Below are positions 8,334 through 15,687 of a stretch of DNA of 64,000 nucleotides, one piece after another. The position numbers and the translations under genes were made by a program. Origin of the DNA: Pseudomonas xantholysinigenes (GTDB lineage Bacteria; Pseudomonadota; Gammaproteobacteria; Pseudomonadales; Pseudomonadaceae); assembly GCF_014268885.2 (NCBI RefSeq), contig NZ_CP077095.1, positions 1,989,501-2,053,500 on the forward strand, in the 5' to 3' direction. The notes under the pieces are model-generated. The model worked only from the letters and a program-made list of their open reading frames with translations, was not told the origin of the DNA and searched no databases. The stretch's first letter is position 1, and each line of letters opens with the position of its first letter.

Positions 8334-9491
8334 ATGCCTGCCTTGCGTCCTGAAAGCCGTCTGCAGCGCCTGCTCCCGGCGCCCCTGAACATCCCTCCCC
8401 GAGAATGGCTGCGCGCAGGCCTTGGCGCGCTGCTCGGCCTGTTCCTCGCCGGTTACCTGTGCAGCCTGCTGTATGGGCCGTCGGTCGCCTTGCACCTGCT
8501 CGGGCCGCTGGCGGCTTCGGCGGTGCTGGTGTTTGCCGTGCACTCCGGCCCGTTGGCGCAACCCTGGCCGGTGCTGGGCAGCTATGCCCTGGCTGGCGTC
8601 GTGGGCCTGGCCATGCGCCAGGGTTTCGGCGATGGCCTGTGGGTGGCCGCCGCCGCCTTGGGCATCGCCATCCTGGTGATGTGCCTGCTGCGCTGCCTGC
8701 ACCCGCCGGGTGGCGGCGTGGCGGCCAGCGCGGTACTGGCCGACCCGGGGCTGGTGGCCCTGGGCGATCACCTGCTCGAGCCCATACTGCTCAACGCGTT
8801 GATCCTGGTTGTTGTGGCGGTGGCCTACAACCGTCTGACCGGTGTGCGTTACCCCAAGGGCGTGCCGCCGCGCAAGGACCTGCACCACACCCATGATCCG
8901 CTGCCGGGCGCGCGGGTGGGCATCAGTGGCGAGGACCTGGACCAGGCCCTGGAAGAGATCGGTGAGTTCGTTGACGTGACCCGTGACGAACTGCAGCGGA
9001 TCATCCTGGCCACCGAGCAGCACGCGCTGCAACGCAGCCTGGGGGGGATTACCGCAGGTTCCGTGATGTCCCGTGACGTACAGGCGGCGTCGCCGGGCAC
9101 CACCCTCGAGCAGGCCTGGAAGATGCTGGCCAGCCATCACCTGAAGACCCTGCCGGTGCTGGAACAGGGGCGGCTGGTGGGCATTGTCAGCCTCAGCGAC
9201 CTGGTCGGCCCGGCGATGGCCCGTGGCTGCTTCAGCTGGCGCGGGCTGTTTCGGCGCAATGTGGTACGCCTGGAGCAGGTGATGAGCCGCCGGGTGGTCA
9301 GTGTCGGCAGCCAGCAGCCGCTGGAGCACCTGCTGCCGCTGCTCAGCGAGCAGGGATTGCACTGCTTGCCGGTGCTCGACGACGACACGCTGGTGGGGGT
9401 GATCACCCAGACTGACCTGATCGCCGGGCTCAAGCGACACTTGCTCAATGCCGCGGCGCAAGGGTCAGATCAGCGGGTCCCAGCGTTGTGA
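8334..9491 (+). CDS. HPP family membrane protein with two CBS domains
   Basis: Protein of 385 residues. The N-terminal part has four hydrophobic helices with the HPP motif (LRCLHPPGGGVAASAVL near residue 125) and ends in YNRLTGVRYPKG. The C-terminal half has two CBS domains: the first starts VMSRDVQAASPGTTLEQAWKML and ends VGIVSLSDL, the second starts VMSRRVVSVGSQQPLEHLL and ends VGVITQTDLIAGL. HPP-CBS proteins are uncharacterised integral membrane proteins; HPP homologues have been linked to nitrite transport in plastids and cyanobacteria, and the CBS pair suggests control by adenine nucleotides. ATG 8334 is chosen just before the membrane domain. It overlaps the converging LysR gene by 27 bases. 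Confidence 0.88.
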   Translation: MPALRPESRLQRLLPAPLNIPPREWLRAGLGALLGLFLAGYLCSLLYGPSVALHLLGPLAASAVLVFAVHSGPLAQPWPVLGSYALAGVVGLAMRQGFGDGLWVAAAALGIAILVMCLLRCLHPPGGGVAASAVLADPGLVALGDHLLEPILLNALILVVVAVAYNRLTGVRYPKGVPPRKDLHHTHDPLPGARVGISGEDLDQALEEIGEFVDVTRDELQRIILATEQHALQRSLGGITAGSVMSRDVQAASPGTTLEQAWKMLASHHLKTLPVLEQGRLVGIVSLSDLVGPAMARGCFSWRGLFRRNVVRLEQVMSRRVVSVGSQQPLEHLLPLLSEQGLHCLPVLDDDTLVGVITQTDLIAGLKRHLLNAAAQGSDQRVPAL

Positions 9492-10331
9492 CCAGTCGCT
9501 GTCGCCGGCCGCGATCAACCGGCGCAGCACCGTGAAGGCCTGTTGCAGGGCCTCGCTGTCGCGCTTGCGTGGGTAGACCAGGAAGGTTGGGTAGGTGAAC
9601 TCAGGCGCCTGCGGCACCCGTTCGAACACCCCGCTTTGCAAGTAGGCCTGTACCACCCGGGTACGGAAGTAGCCGCTGCCACCCTGGTCGAGGATGAACT
9701 GCAAGGCCAGCGGCCCGAGGTTGAAGCTCAGCGCCGGGCGCGACAGGTCGGGCAGGGCGGCATCGTGCTGGCGGCGGAAGGCTTCGCCCCAGTCGATGTA
9801 GATGTACGGCTCGGGGGCATCGACGCGGCGCACGCGGATCAGCTTCTCCTCCATCAACTGCTCCACCTGCAAGCCTGGGCCGTAGGTTGGCTGGTAGACC
9901 AGCGCGGCATCCAGCAGGCCCATCTCCACCTTGCGCAACAACGAGTCACCATCGCTGACCTCGCTGCGGATCGCGTGGCTGGGCAGCTCGCGATGCAAGG
10001 CGCTGACCCAGTCGAGCAGCATCGGGTTGCCCAGGCTCACTTCGCCACCGACATGCAGCACCTGCTGGCAGCCCTGGGGCAGTGGCAGGTCGCGGCGCGC
10101 GGCTTCCCAGGTCTGCACCAGCTGGTTGGCGTAGGTGACGAAGGCCTCGCCGTCGCGGGTCACGCTGGCGCCGCTGCGGCTGCGCACGAACAACTGGCAA
10201 CCCAGTTGCTGTTCCAGGCGCTGGACCCGCGCCGTGATCGCCGTCTGCGACACGCACAGGCGCTCGGCGGCGGCGACCAGGCTGCCGCAACGCAGGATTT
10301 CCAGGAAGGTTCGGGCCTGATCGATGTCCAT
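9465..10331 (-). CDS. LysR-family transcriptional regulator
   Basis: A 288-residue regulator. The N-terminal winged helix (residues 1-60: DIDQARTFLEILRCGSLVAA, CVSQTAITARVQRLEQQLGC) is the standard LysR DNA-binding domain, followed by a two-lobe effector domain. The C-terminus converges with the HPP gene and overlaps it by 27 bases, which is unusual but intact on both strands. Upstream lies a 49-base gap and then the LRR kinase gene in the same direction. The target is not evident from the context. Confidence 0.93.
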   Translation of the reverse strand: MDIDQARTFLEILRCGSLVAAAERLCVSQTAITARVQRLEQQLGCQLFVRSRSGASVTRDGEAFVTYANQLVQTWEAARRDLPLPQGCQQVLHVGGEVSLGNPMLLDWVSALHRELPSHAIRSEVSDGDSLLRKVEMGLLDAALVYQPTYGPGLQVEQLMEEKLIRVRRVDAPEPYIYIDWGEAFRRQHDAALPDLSRPALSFNLGPLALQFILDQGGSGYFRTRVVQAYLQSGVFERVPQAPEFTYPTFLVYPRKRDSEALQQAFTVLRRLIAAGDSDWSQRWDPLI

Positions 10332-10380
10332 GGGCGGGCTCTGTGGCTGGAGGGGTGGCCTATTTTAGAGGCTTTGCTCC

Positions 10381-11712
10381 TTAATGGGGCGAGCGTCGGC
10401 GGTGCGGGTTGCCTGGTTCGCCGGCAAGGCTGGCTTGTGTAATGACCCAGCTGAGCACTTCGGCGAAGGTCGGCCGCGCCGGTACGTCAGCTTGCTGGCA
10501 AGCCCTGGCCAGTTCGCGTAAAGCCTGGTCGTCCTGTTCGCAGCAGCCCAGCAGCTCTTCGACGAGAATGCCGAAGGCTCGTACTTCCAGGAGCTCCACT
10601 GCCCTGGCAGTGGGCGGGTGGAACGATGCCGCGCCGAAATCGCCGAGCAGGCACTGGCCGACGGTGTCGAAGAGGATATTGTGGGCATACAGGTCGCCAT
10701 GGTTCAGGCCGCGCCCATGCAGGTGGGCGCACACCGAGGCGATGCCGGCGACCAGGCGGCGTACGGCAGGCAACCCCAGGCGCCGGGCTTCGGGGTAGCG
10801 GTCGCGGGTGCAACTGTCCAGGCTGGGCGGGCCGGCCAGGTTCGACCAGTGCGCCTCGATCAATTGCATCACCAGTGCCGGCAGGCCTTGCGGATGATCG
10901 TCGATGCGCCCGGCTAGGCGCACCAGCTGCGGGTGGTCGCCGGCGGCGATGCAGGCGCTCATTTCCGCCAGCGGCGAGCCGTCGCTGGTTATCGACCCCT
11001 TGTACAGTTTGACCGCCACCGGTGCTGCCTGGCCGGACCAGTGGGCCCGATGGATCAGCCCCGAGGCGCCGCGGCCGAGCTCTTCCTCCAGGCGAATGTC
11101 TTGCCAGCTCAACGTGGGGCAGTGGCCATCGCTGGCCGGCGCGACAAACCCTTCGGGCAGCGGGTTGTCGGCGTAGGCCAGCCAGGCCAGGCGCGGCAAC
11201 TGCCACAGCCATTCGGGCAGGGCTGTCAGGCGGTTGCTGGCGATGCGCAGCAACTCCAGGCGCTCGCAGCGGGCGAGGCTGTCGGGCAGCCTGGCGAGCC
11301 GGTTGCCGGCGAGCATCAGCTTCTGCAAATGGGCGCAGTCGCCAAGGGCTTCGGGCAACTGCTCCAGGGCGTTGTCGGTCAACACCAGCGAACGCAGGGT
11401 GGCCGGCAGGGCCTGGGCCTCGACGCGGGTGATGCGGTTGCTCTTGAAACCCACGGTTTCCAGGGCGGGGCAGCGCCCGATGCCGTGGGGCAGGTGGGTA
11501 AAGGCATTCTCCGAACAGAACAGCACCTTGAGCCGGGTCAGGCGATACAGGTCGTCGGGCAGCTCGGCCAGGGCATTGCCGGTGAGATTGAGCACTTCCA
11601 GGCTGTCGGCCAGCTCGAAGATCTCGTGGGGGAAGTGTGTCAGGCCCTGGCACAGGTCAAGGCGGGTGATACCGCGCAGGCGGCCGGCGCGCAGGTCGTC
11701 GAGGGTATGCAT
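10381..11712 (-). CDS. Leucine-rich-repeat protein with C-terminal Ser/Thr protein kinase domain
   Basis: Protein of about 443 residues. Residues about 20-200 hold seven or so leucine-rich repeats (LEVLNLTGNALAELPDDLYR, LQKLMLAGNRLARLPDSLAR, LELLRIASNRLTALPEWLWQ), of the LxxLPxxL type. A protein kinase domain follows: glycine loop LGRGASGLIHRAHW, VAVKLYKG with the ATP-binding Lys, catalytic loop NHGDLYAHN and GDFGAAS (DFG). Asp and Lys are kept, so it looks active, although HRD is HGD. There is no signal peptide or membrane helix, so it is probably cytosolic. The M at 11712 (MHTLDDL) is preferred; longer starts at 11739 and 11772 exist. LRR-kinase fusions of this sort occur in Pseudomonas but have no assigned function. 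Confidence 0.88.
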   Translation of the reverse strand: MHTLDDLRAGRLRGITRLDLCQGLTHFPHEIFELADSLEVLNLTGNALAELPDDLYRLTRLKVLFCSENAFTHLPHGIGRCPALETVGFKSNRITRVEAQALPATLRSLVLTDNALEQLPEALGDCAHLQKLMLAGNRLARLPDSLARCERLELLRIASNRLTALPEWLWQLPRLAWLAYADNPLPEGFVAPASDGHCPTLSWQDIRLEEELGRGASGLIHRAHWSGQAAPVAVKLYKGSITSDGSPLAEMSACIAAGDHPQLVRLAGRIDDHPQGLPALVMQLIEAHWSNLAGPPSLDSCTRDRYPEARRLGLPAVRRLVAGIASVCAHLHGRGLNHGDLYAHNILFDTVGQCLLGDFGAASFHPPTARAVELLEVRAFGILVEELLGCCEQDDQALRELARACQQADVPARPTFAEVLSWVITQASLAGEPGNPHRRRSPH

Positions 11713-11837
11713 GGTACGGCTCTTGGGTCGGGGGCCGGCCATTCTAGAGCCTTGGTCACTGCAAATCTGCATATGGGTTGCGACTTAAGTCCGGTGGCGG
11801 CGGCGTACCGTGGGTCCATACTCCACGTTCGCCCTTC

Positions 11838-11849
11838 AATAACAACAAG
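11838..11849 (+). promoter_or_regulatory. Candidate Hfq/Crc CA-motif in prpE leader
   Basis: AATAACAACAAG lies 18-29 bases before the prpE ATG and fits the AANAANAA pattern bound by Hfq-Crc in Pseudomonas catabolite repression. Its place over the ribosome-binding region, which otherwise lacks a clear Shine-Dalgarno, fits translational repression. Confidence 0.45.
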
Positions 11850-11866
11850 TACCGGGTTGCGAACCA

Positions 11867-13756
11867 ATGACTTATCAGCACAGCTACGCCCATTCTATTG
11901 CCGACCCCGCAGCCTTCTGGCAGGCCCAGGCCGAACAGTTGGCCTGGCAGCGCAAGCCTTCCATCACCTTGCAGCGCAACGCCGACGGCACCCACCGCTG
12001 GTTCGCCGACGGCCGCCTGAACAGCTGCCACCTGGCCCTCGACCATCAGATCGAGCAGGGCCGGGGCGAGCAACTGGCGTTGATCTACGACTCGCCCGTG
12101 ACCGGCCTGCAGCAGACCTTCACCTACCAGCAACTGCGCGACGAGGTCGCGCGCCTGGCCGGCCTGCTGCGCAGCCTGGGCGTGGGCAAGGGCGACGGGG
12201 TGATCATCTACATGCCAATGGTGCCCCAGGCGGCCATGGCGATGCTCGCCTGCGCGCGTATCGGTGCGGTGCATTCGGTGGTGTTCGGTGGTTTTGCCGC
12301 GAACGAGTTGGCGCTGCGCATCGATGACGCCCGGCCGGCACTGCTGCTGACCGCCTCGTGCGGGCTGGAGTTTGACCGGGTGATCGAATACAAGCCGCTG
12401 GTCGACCGGGCCCTGCAACTGGCGCGGCACCAGCCTCGGCAGGTGCTGGTGCTGCAACGCCCACAGGTCCGCGCCGAACTGCAGGCCGGGCGCGACCTGG
12501 ACTGGCAGCAGGCGCTGGCCGCTGCCGAGGCGGTGGCGCCCGTGGCGCTGGACGCGGGTGACCCGCTGTACATCATGTACACCTCCGGCACCACCGGCAA
12601 ACCCAAAGGCATCGTCCGCGAGAATGGCGGCAATGCCGTCGCCTTGTGTTATGCCATGCGTCATATCTATGGCATGCAGGCGGGTGACGTATGGTGGGGG
12701 ATTTCCGATGTCGGCTGGGTGGTCGGCCATTCGCTGATCGTCTACGGGCCGTTGATGAGCGGCTGCACCACGGTGTTCTACGAAGGCAAGCCGATCCGCA
12801 CGCCGGACGCCTCGGCATACTGGCGCATCGTCGAGCAGTACCAGGTCAATGGGTTGTTCTGTGCACCTACCGCCATGCGTGCGATCCGCAAGGAAGACCC
12901 GGAAGGCGTGCTGATCCGCCGTCATGACTTGAGTTCGCTGCGCCAGCTGTTCCTTGCCGGCGAGAAACTCGACAGCAGCACCCATGCCTGGCTGGAAGAG
13001 GTCACTGGCAAGCCGGTGCACGACCACTGGTGGCAGACCGAGACCGGTTGGCCGGTGACCGCGCCCTGCGTGGGCCTCGAAGGCAGCGCGGCGCGGCCTG
13101 GATCGAGCAACCGCGCGGTACCGGGCTATCACGTGCAGGTGCTGGATGACGACGGCAAGCCGTTGGGGCCGAACCAGCAGGGTGCCATCGTCATCGCCCT
13201 GCCGTTGCCCCCAGGCTGCAGCCAAACCTTGTGGGGCGATCATGAGCGCTACCTGCAGGCTTACCTGCACAGCTACCCGGGCTATTACCACACCGGTGAC
13301 GGCGGCTACCTGGACGACGACGGGTTCGTCTACATCATGGGGCGCACCGACGACGTCATCAATGTCTCCGGACATCGCCTGTCCACTGGCGAGATGGAGG
13401 ATCTGGTGGCGCTGCACCCGGCGGTGGCCGAGTGCGCGGTGATCGGCGTGCACGACGAGATCAAGGGCCAGGTGCCGCTGGCGCTGGTGGTGCTCAAGGA
13501 CGGGCAGGGCATCGGCGAGTCGCAGCTGCAGGGCGAACTGGTGGCCAGGGTGCGCGAGCAGATCGGCGCGCTGGCCTGCTTCAACCGGGTGCGGCTGGTC
13601 AAGCGTTTGCCCAAGACCCGCTCGGGCAAGATCCTGCGAGCCGTGCTGCGCAAGATTGCCGATGGACAGGCGTATGTGCCGCCATCGACCCTGGATGATC
13701 CGGCGGTATTGGCGGAAATCGAGGGCGTGCTGGCGGACCTGCCCAGGGCAGGCTGA
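11867..13756 (+). CDS. prpE: Propionyl-CoA synthetase
   Basis: ATP-dependent ligase that makes propionyl-CoA from propionate via propionyl-AMP, in the cytosol; a sibling of acetyl-CoA synthetase. The 629-residue protein starts with the ACAS N-terminal domain (YAHSIADPAAFWQAQAEQLAW). It has the P-loop YTSGTTGKPKGIVREN (near residue 240), the adenylate-binding WWQTETGWPV, YHTGDGGYLDDDGFVYIMGR, and the C-terminal catalytic Lys in LPKTRSGKILRAVLRK. The pattern GIVRENGGNAVAL and the overall length fit PrpE rather than Acs. It stands alone here: the other methylcitrate genes are not in the window. Confidence 0.92.
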   Translation: MTYQHSYAHSIADPAAFWQAQAEQLAWQRKPSITLQRNADGTHRWFADGRLNSCHLALDHQIEQGRGEQLALIYDSPVTGLQQTFTYQQLRDEVARLAGLLRSLGVGKGDGVIIYMPMVPQAAMAMLACARIGAVHSVVFGGFAANELALRIDDARPALLLTASCGLEFDRVIEYKPLVDRALQLARHQPRQVLVLQRPQVRAELQAGRDLDWQQALAAAEAVAPVALDAGDPLYIMYTSGTTGKPKGIVRENGGNAVALCYAMRHIYGMQAGDVWWGISDVGWVVGHSLIVYGPLMSGCTTVFYEGKPIRTPDASAYWRIVEQYQVNGLFCAPTAMRAIRKEDPEGVLIRRHDLSSLRQLFLAGEKLDSSTHAWLEEVTGKPVHDHWWQTETGWPVTAPCVGLEGSAARPGSSNRAVPGYHVQVLDDDGKPLGPNQQGAIVIALPLPPGCSQTLWGDHERYLQAYLHSYPGYYHTGDGGYLDDDGFVYIMGRTDDVINVSGHRLSTGEMEDLVALHPAVAECAVIGVHDEIKGQVPLALVVLKDGQGIGESQLQGELVARVREQIGALACFNRVRLVKRLPKTRSGKILRAVLRKIADGQAYVPPSTLDDPAVLAEIEGVLADLPRAG

Positions 13757-13790
13757 GGCGATCGCGGGTCTGTCCGGCGATGGTTGACGG

Positions 13791-14852
13791 TCAGGTCGCC
13801 GCGCCCAGCTGATGCAACTGCCCCAGCCGGCTGCGGGTGCGCATCAGGTCGGCGACCGTGCCGCCCAGGCTGTCGGCCAGCGCTCGTGTGCCAATCAGCG
13901 TCAGCTGGCAGTCCTGGTCATACAGCACATCGACCAGGTTGACGAAGCGCTGCTGCGCCGCCAACGAGCACTCGGCCAGGTCGTCCAGACCGTCGATGAT
14001 CCAGTGCTCATAGCGCTCGGCCAGGGCCAGGTAGTCGATTACCGCGGTGGCCTGTTCGCACAGGTCGCTGAAGGTGAACATCACCTGGCGCTCATCCTCT
14101 GCCAGCACCCGCAACGGGCGCTTGTTGATCTCCAGCAGCGCAGGCTGCGGCGTCGGTAAAGCCAGGATCTGGCGTTGCGCCGCATCGCCAGGCCAGACGT
14201 AATGCCCCTGGGTGAAGCGCTGCTGCGCGCGGTTGGCCGGCAGGCTGCGAAAGTCGGTGTCGCCGCCGACCTCCAGCACCTGCATGCGGCTGTTGATCAG
14301 GCCGATCACCGGCAGGAAGCGTTGGTGGTACAGCGGGTTGGGTAGTAGCCCTTCGGGGGCGTAGTTGCTGGTCAATAGCAGGAACACGCCGCGCGTGAAC
14401 AAGGCGTTGAACAGACGGGTGAGCAACATGGCATCGCCGATGTCGTGCACATGGAACTCATCGAAGCACAGTACCTGCACGTCGCCCAGCAGCTCATCGA
14501 GGGTCGCGCCCAATGCGTCGTCCAGCAACCGGTGGTGGTGCATGCCCTGGTGCAGGCGGGCGAAAAAATCATGGAAATGCAGGCGCCGTTTGGCCGGCGT
14601 CGGCACGCTCTGGAAGAAGCTGTCGAGCAGCCAGCTCTTGCCGCGGCCCACCGCGCCATGCAGGTACAGGCTGCGGGCACGGCCCGCCTCGAGCAGTTCC
14701 AGTTGCCTGGCCATGGCGGCGATCACCTGGTGCTGCCCGTCGCTCAGGGTGTAGCCGCGTGCCGCCGCGCGCTGTAGGCAGTCGTCGAGCAGTGGGCTGG
14801 GCGTGCGGGGTGCGACGCGACGGCGCAGCGCCGCGGGTAGCCAGGTGGTCAA
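13791..14852 (-). CDS. zapE: AFG1/ZapE-family ATPase (cell division protein ZapE)
   Basis: A 353-residue AAA-type ATPase. Walker A is GAVGRGKSWLLDSFF (near residue 66) and Walker B is VLCFDEFHVHDIGDAMLL (near residue 131). LLTSNYAPEGLLPNPLYHQRFLPVI carries sensor and arginine-finger residues; this and YEHWIIDGLDDL are hallmarks of the ZapE/AFG1 family. In E. coli ZapE associates with FtsZ during constriction, especially under low oxygen or heat. Pseudomonas genomes may have more than one AFG1-type protein, so the assignment of the division role is by family only. Convergent with prpE, 34 bases apart. Confidence 0.88.
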   Translation of the reverse strand: MTTWLPAALRRRVAPRTPSPLLDDCLQRAAARGYTLSDGQHQVIAAMARQLELLEAGRARSLYLHGAVGRGKSWLLDSFFQSVPTPAKRRLHFHDFFARLHQGMHHHRLLDDALGATLDELLGDVQVLCFDEFHVHDIGDAMLLTRLFNALFTRGVFLLLTSNYAPEGLLPNPLYHQRFLPVIGLINSRMQVLEVGGDTDFRSLPANRAQQRFTQGHYVWPGDAAQRQILALPTPQPALLEINKRPLRVLAEDERQVMFTFSDLCEQATAVIDYLALAERYEHWIIDGLDDLAECSLAAQQRFVNLVDVLYDQDCQLTLIGTRALADSLGGTVADLMRTRSRLGQLHQLGAAT

Positions 14853-14959
14853 GAGCGGTTCCTCGGGTCAAGACAGTGCAGGGCGCAGCTTGCGCGCGTG
14901 CGGGCATTTTGACCAATCGAGAAAGTACCGGGCAATCATCGAGAAATGCGATACCTGCA

Positions 14960-15202
14960 TCAGTCCTTGTGCGTCAATTGCCGCTCGATCATGTACTTGA
15001 TCGCCAGGCGGCGTTCCTTGAGATGGCGCAAATCCTCATCCACGAAGTTGCCCGCCGAGATTGATTCGGCGGCCAGCACCTGGTTGTCGATATCGACATA
15101 CTCATCGAGCAGGCGGTCGAGCTCCTTGTCCTGCTGACGCCGCTGCTGGACGATCTCGCGGGGGTAGTGCAGGTCCTGGTAGAGGTCATGGGAAACTGGC
15201 AT
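14960..15202 (-). CDS. YdcH-like (DUF465) small protein
   Basis: Small 80-residue protein, charged and wholly helical: LDRLLDEYVDIDNQVLAAES and EDLRHLKERRLAIKYMIERQL match the DUF465/YdcH coiled-coil pattern (central hinge, then D-E-x-L-x-x-L-K-x-x-R-L). A strong AAGGAGG sits five bases before the ATG at 15202, which decides against the longer frame starting near 15307. Function unknown; probably a cytosolic coiled-coil protein. It lies about 110 bases from zapE, same strand. Confidence 0.8.
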   Translation of the reverse strand: MPVSHDLYQDLHYPREIVQQRRQQDKELDRLLDEYVDIDNQVLAAESISAGNFVDEDLRHLKERRLAIKYMIERQLTHKD

Positions 15203-15524
15203 GGCGCCCTCCTTGTGAATGCGCAGATGGGTCTCTACCTGATTGGAAGGGGCGAAGCCGAATGTGTTGAAGCGAGGCGGTGGAAAAGCGACGAATGGCT
15301 GACTCACTGAGCGTTGCGCTGCCTGGCAGTGGTCTTGTCAGTGCCCTTCGGCTAGGCGTTTTGGCGGGAAGGGCGGGGACGGAAACCTGCGGTAAACCGA
15401 CCAAAATGACTAACCTGCTGTTTTTCTGTGATTTTTTTCAAAAAAAACTTCCCACCCAGGAAAAACGTTGTTAAAGTGCGCGCCATTGCTGCACAGCGAC
15501 ACACGCAGCGATAGCAGTATCTAC
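15203..15524. other. Intergenic region upstream of tRNA-Gln
   Basis: About 320 bases. It holds the promoter of the YdcH-like gene on the reverse strand and, at 15449-15477, the tRNA promoter. No open frame with coding character; REP-like sequence is absent. The stretch 15415-15445 is strongly A/T-rich (runs of T and A), as expected for an UP-element in front of a stable-RNA promoter. Confidence 0.55.
15449..15477 (+). promoter_or_regulatory. tRNA-Gln promoter
   Basis: TTCCCA (15449-15454), 17 bases, TAAAGT (15472-15477), followed by a GC-rich discriminator GCGCGCC, the usual mark of stringently controlled stable-RNA promoters. An AT-rich tract lies just upstream. Confidence 0.6.
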
Positions 15525-15599
15525 AGGGGCGTCGCCAAGCGGTAAGGCAGCAGGTTTTGATCCTGCCATGCGTTGGTTCGAATCCAGCCGCCCCTGCCA
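15525..15599 (+). tRNA. tRNA-Gln (anticodon TTG)
   Basis: Full cloverleaf of 75 bases with encoded CCA. Acceptor AGGGGCG pairs with CGCCCCT; the anticodon stem is GCAGG/CCTGC around loop TTTTGAT, giving anticodon TTG; the T arm is CGTTGGTTCGAATCCAGCC. It reads glutamine codons CAA and CAG. A Rho-independent terminator follows at once. Confidence 0.97.
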
Positions 15600-15604
15600 T
15601 ATTT

Positions 15605-15632
15605 GAAAAAATCGCCGAAAGGCGATTTTTTC
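15605..15632 (+). terminator. Rho-independent terminator after tRNA-Gln
   Basis: GAAAAAATCGCC-GAAA-GGCGATTTTTTC hairpin with A- and T-runs on both sides, so it can stop the tRNA transcript and also the opposing hybrid-kinase transcript. Confidence 0.9.
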
Positions 15633-15687
15633 GTTTCTGCCCCGCCACAACGCGAAGCCGGGTGACGCAACAAGCGTCACCAGAAGC

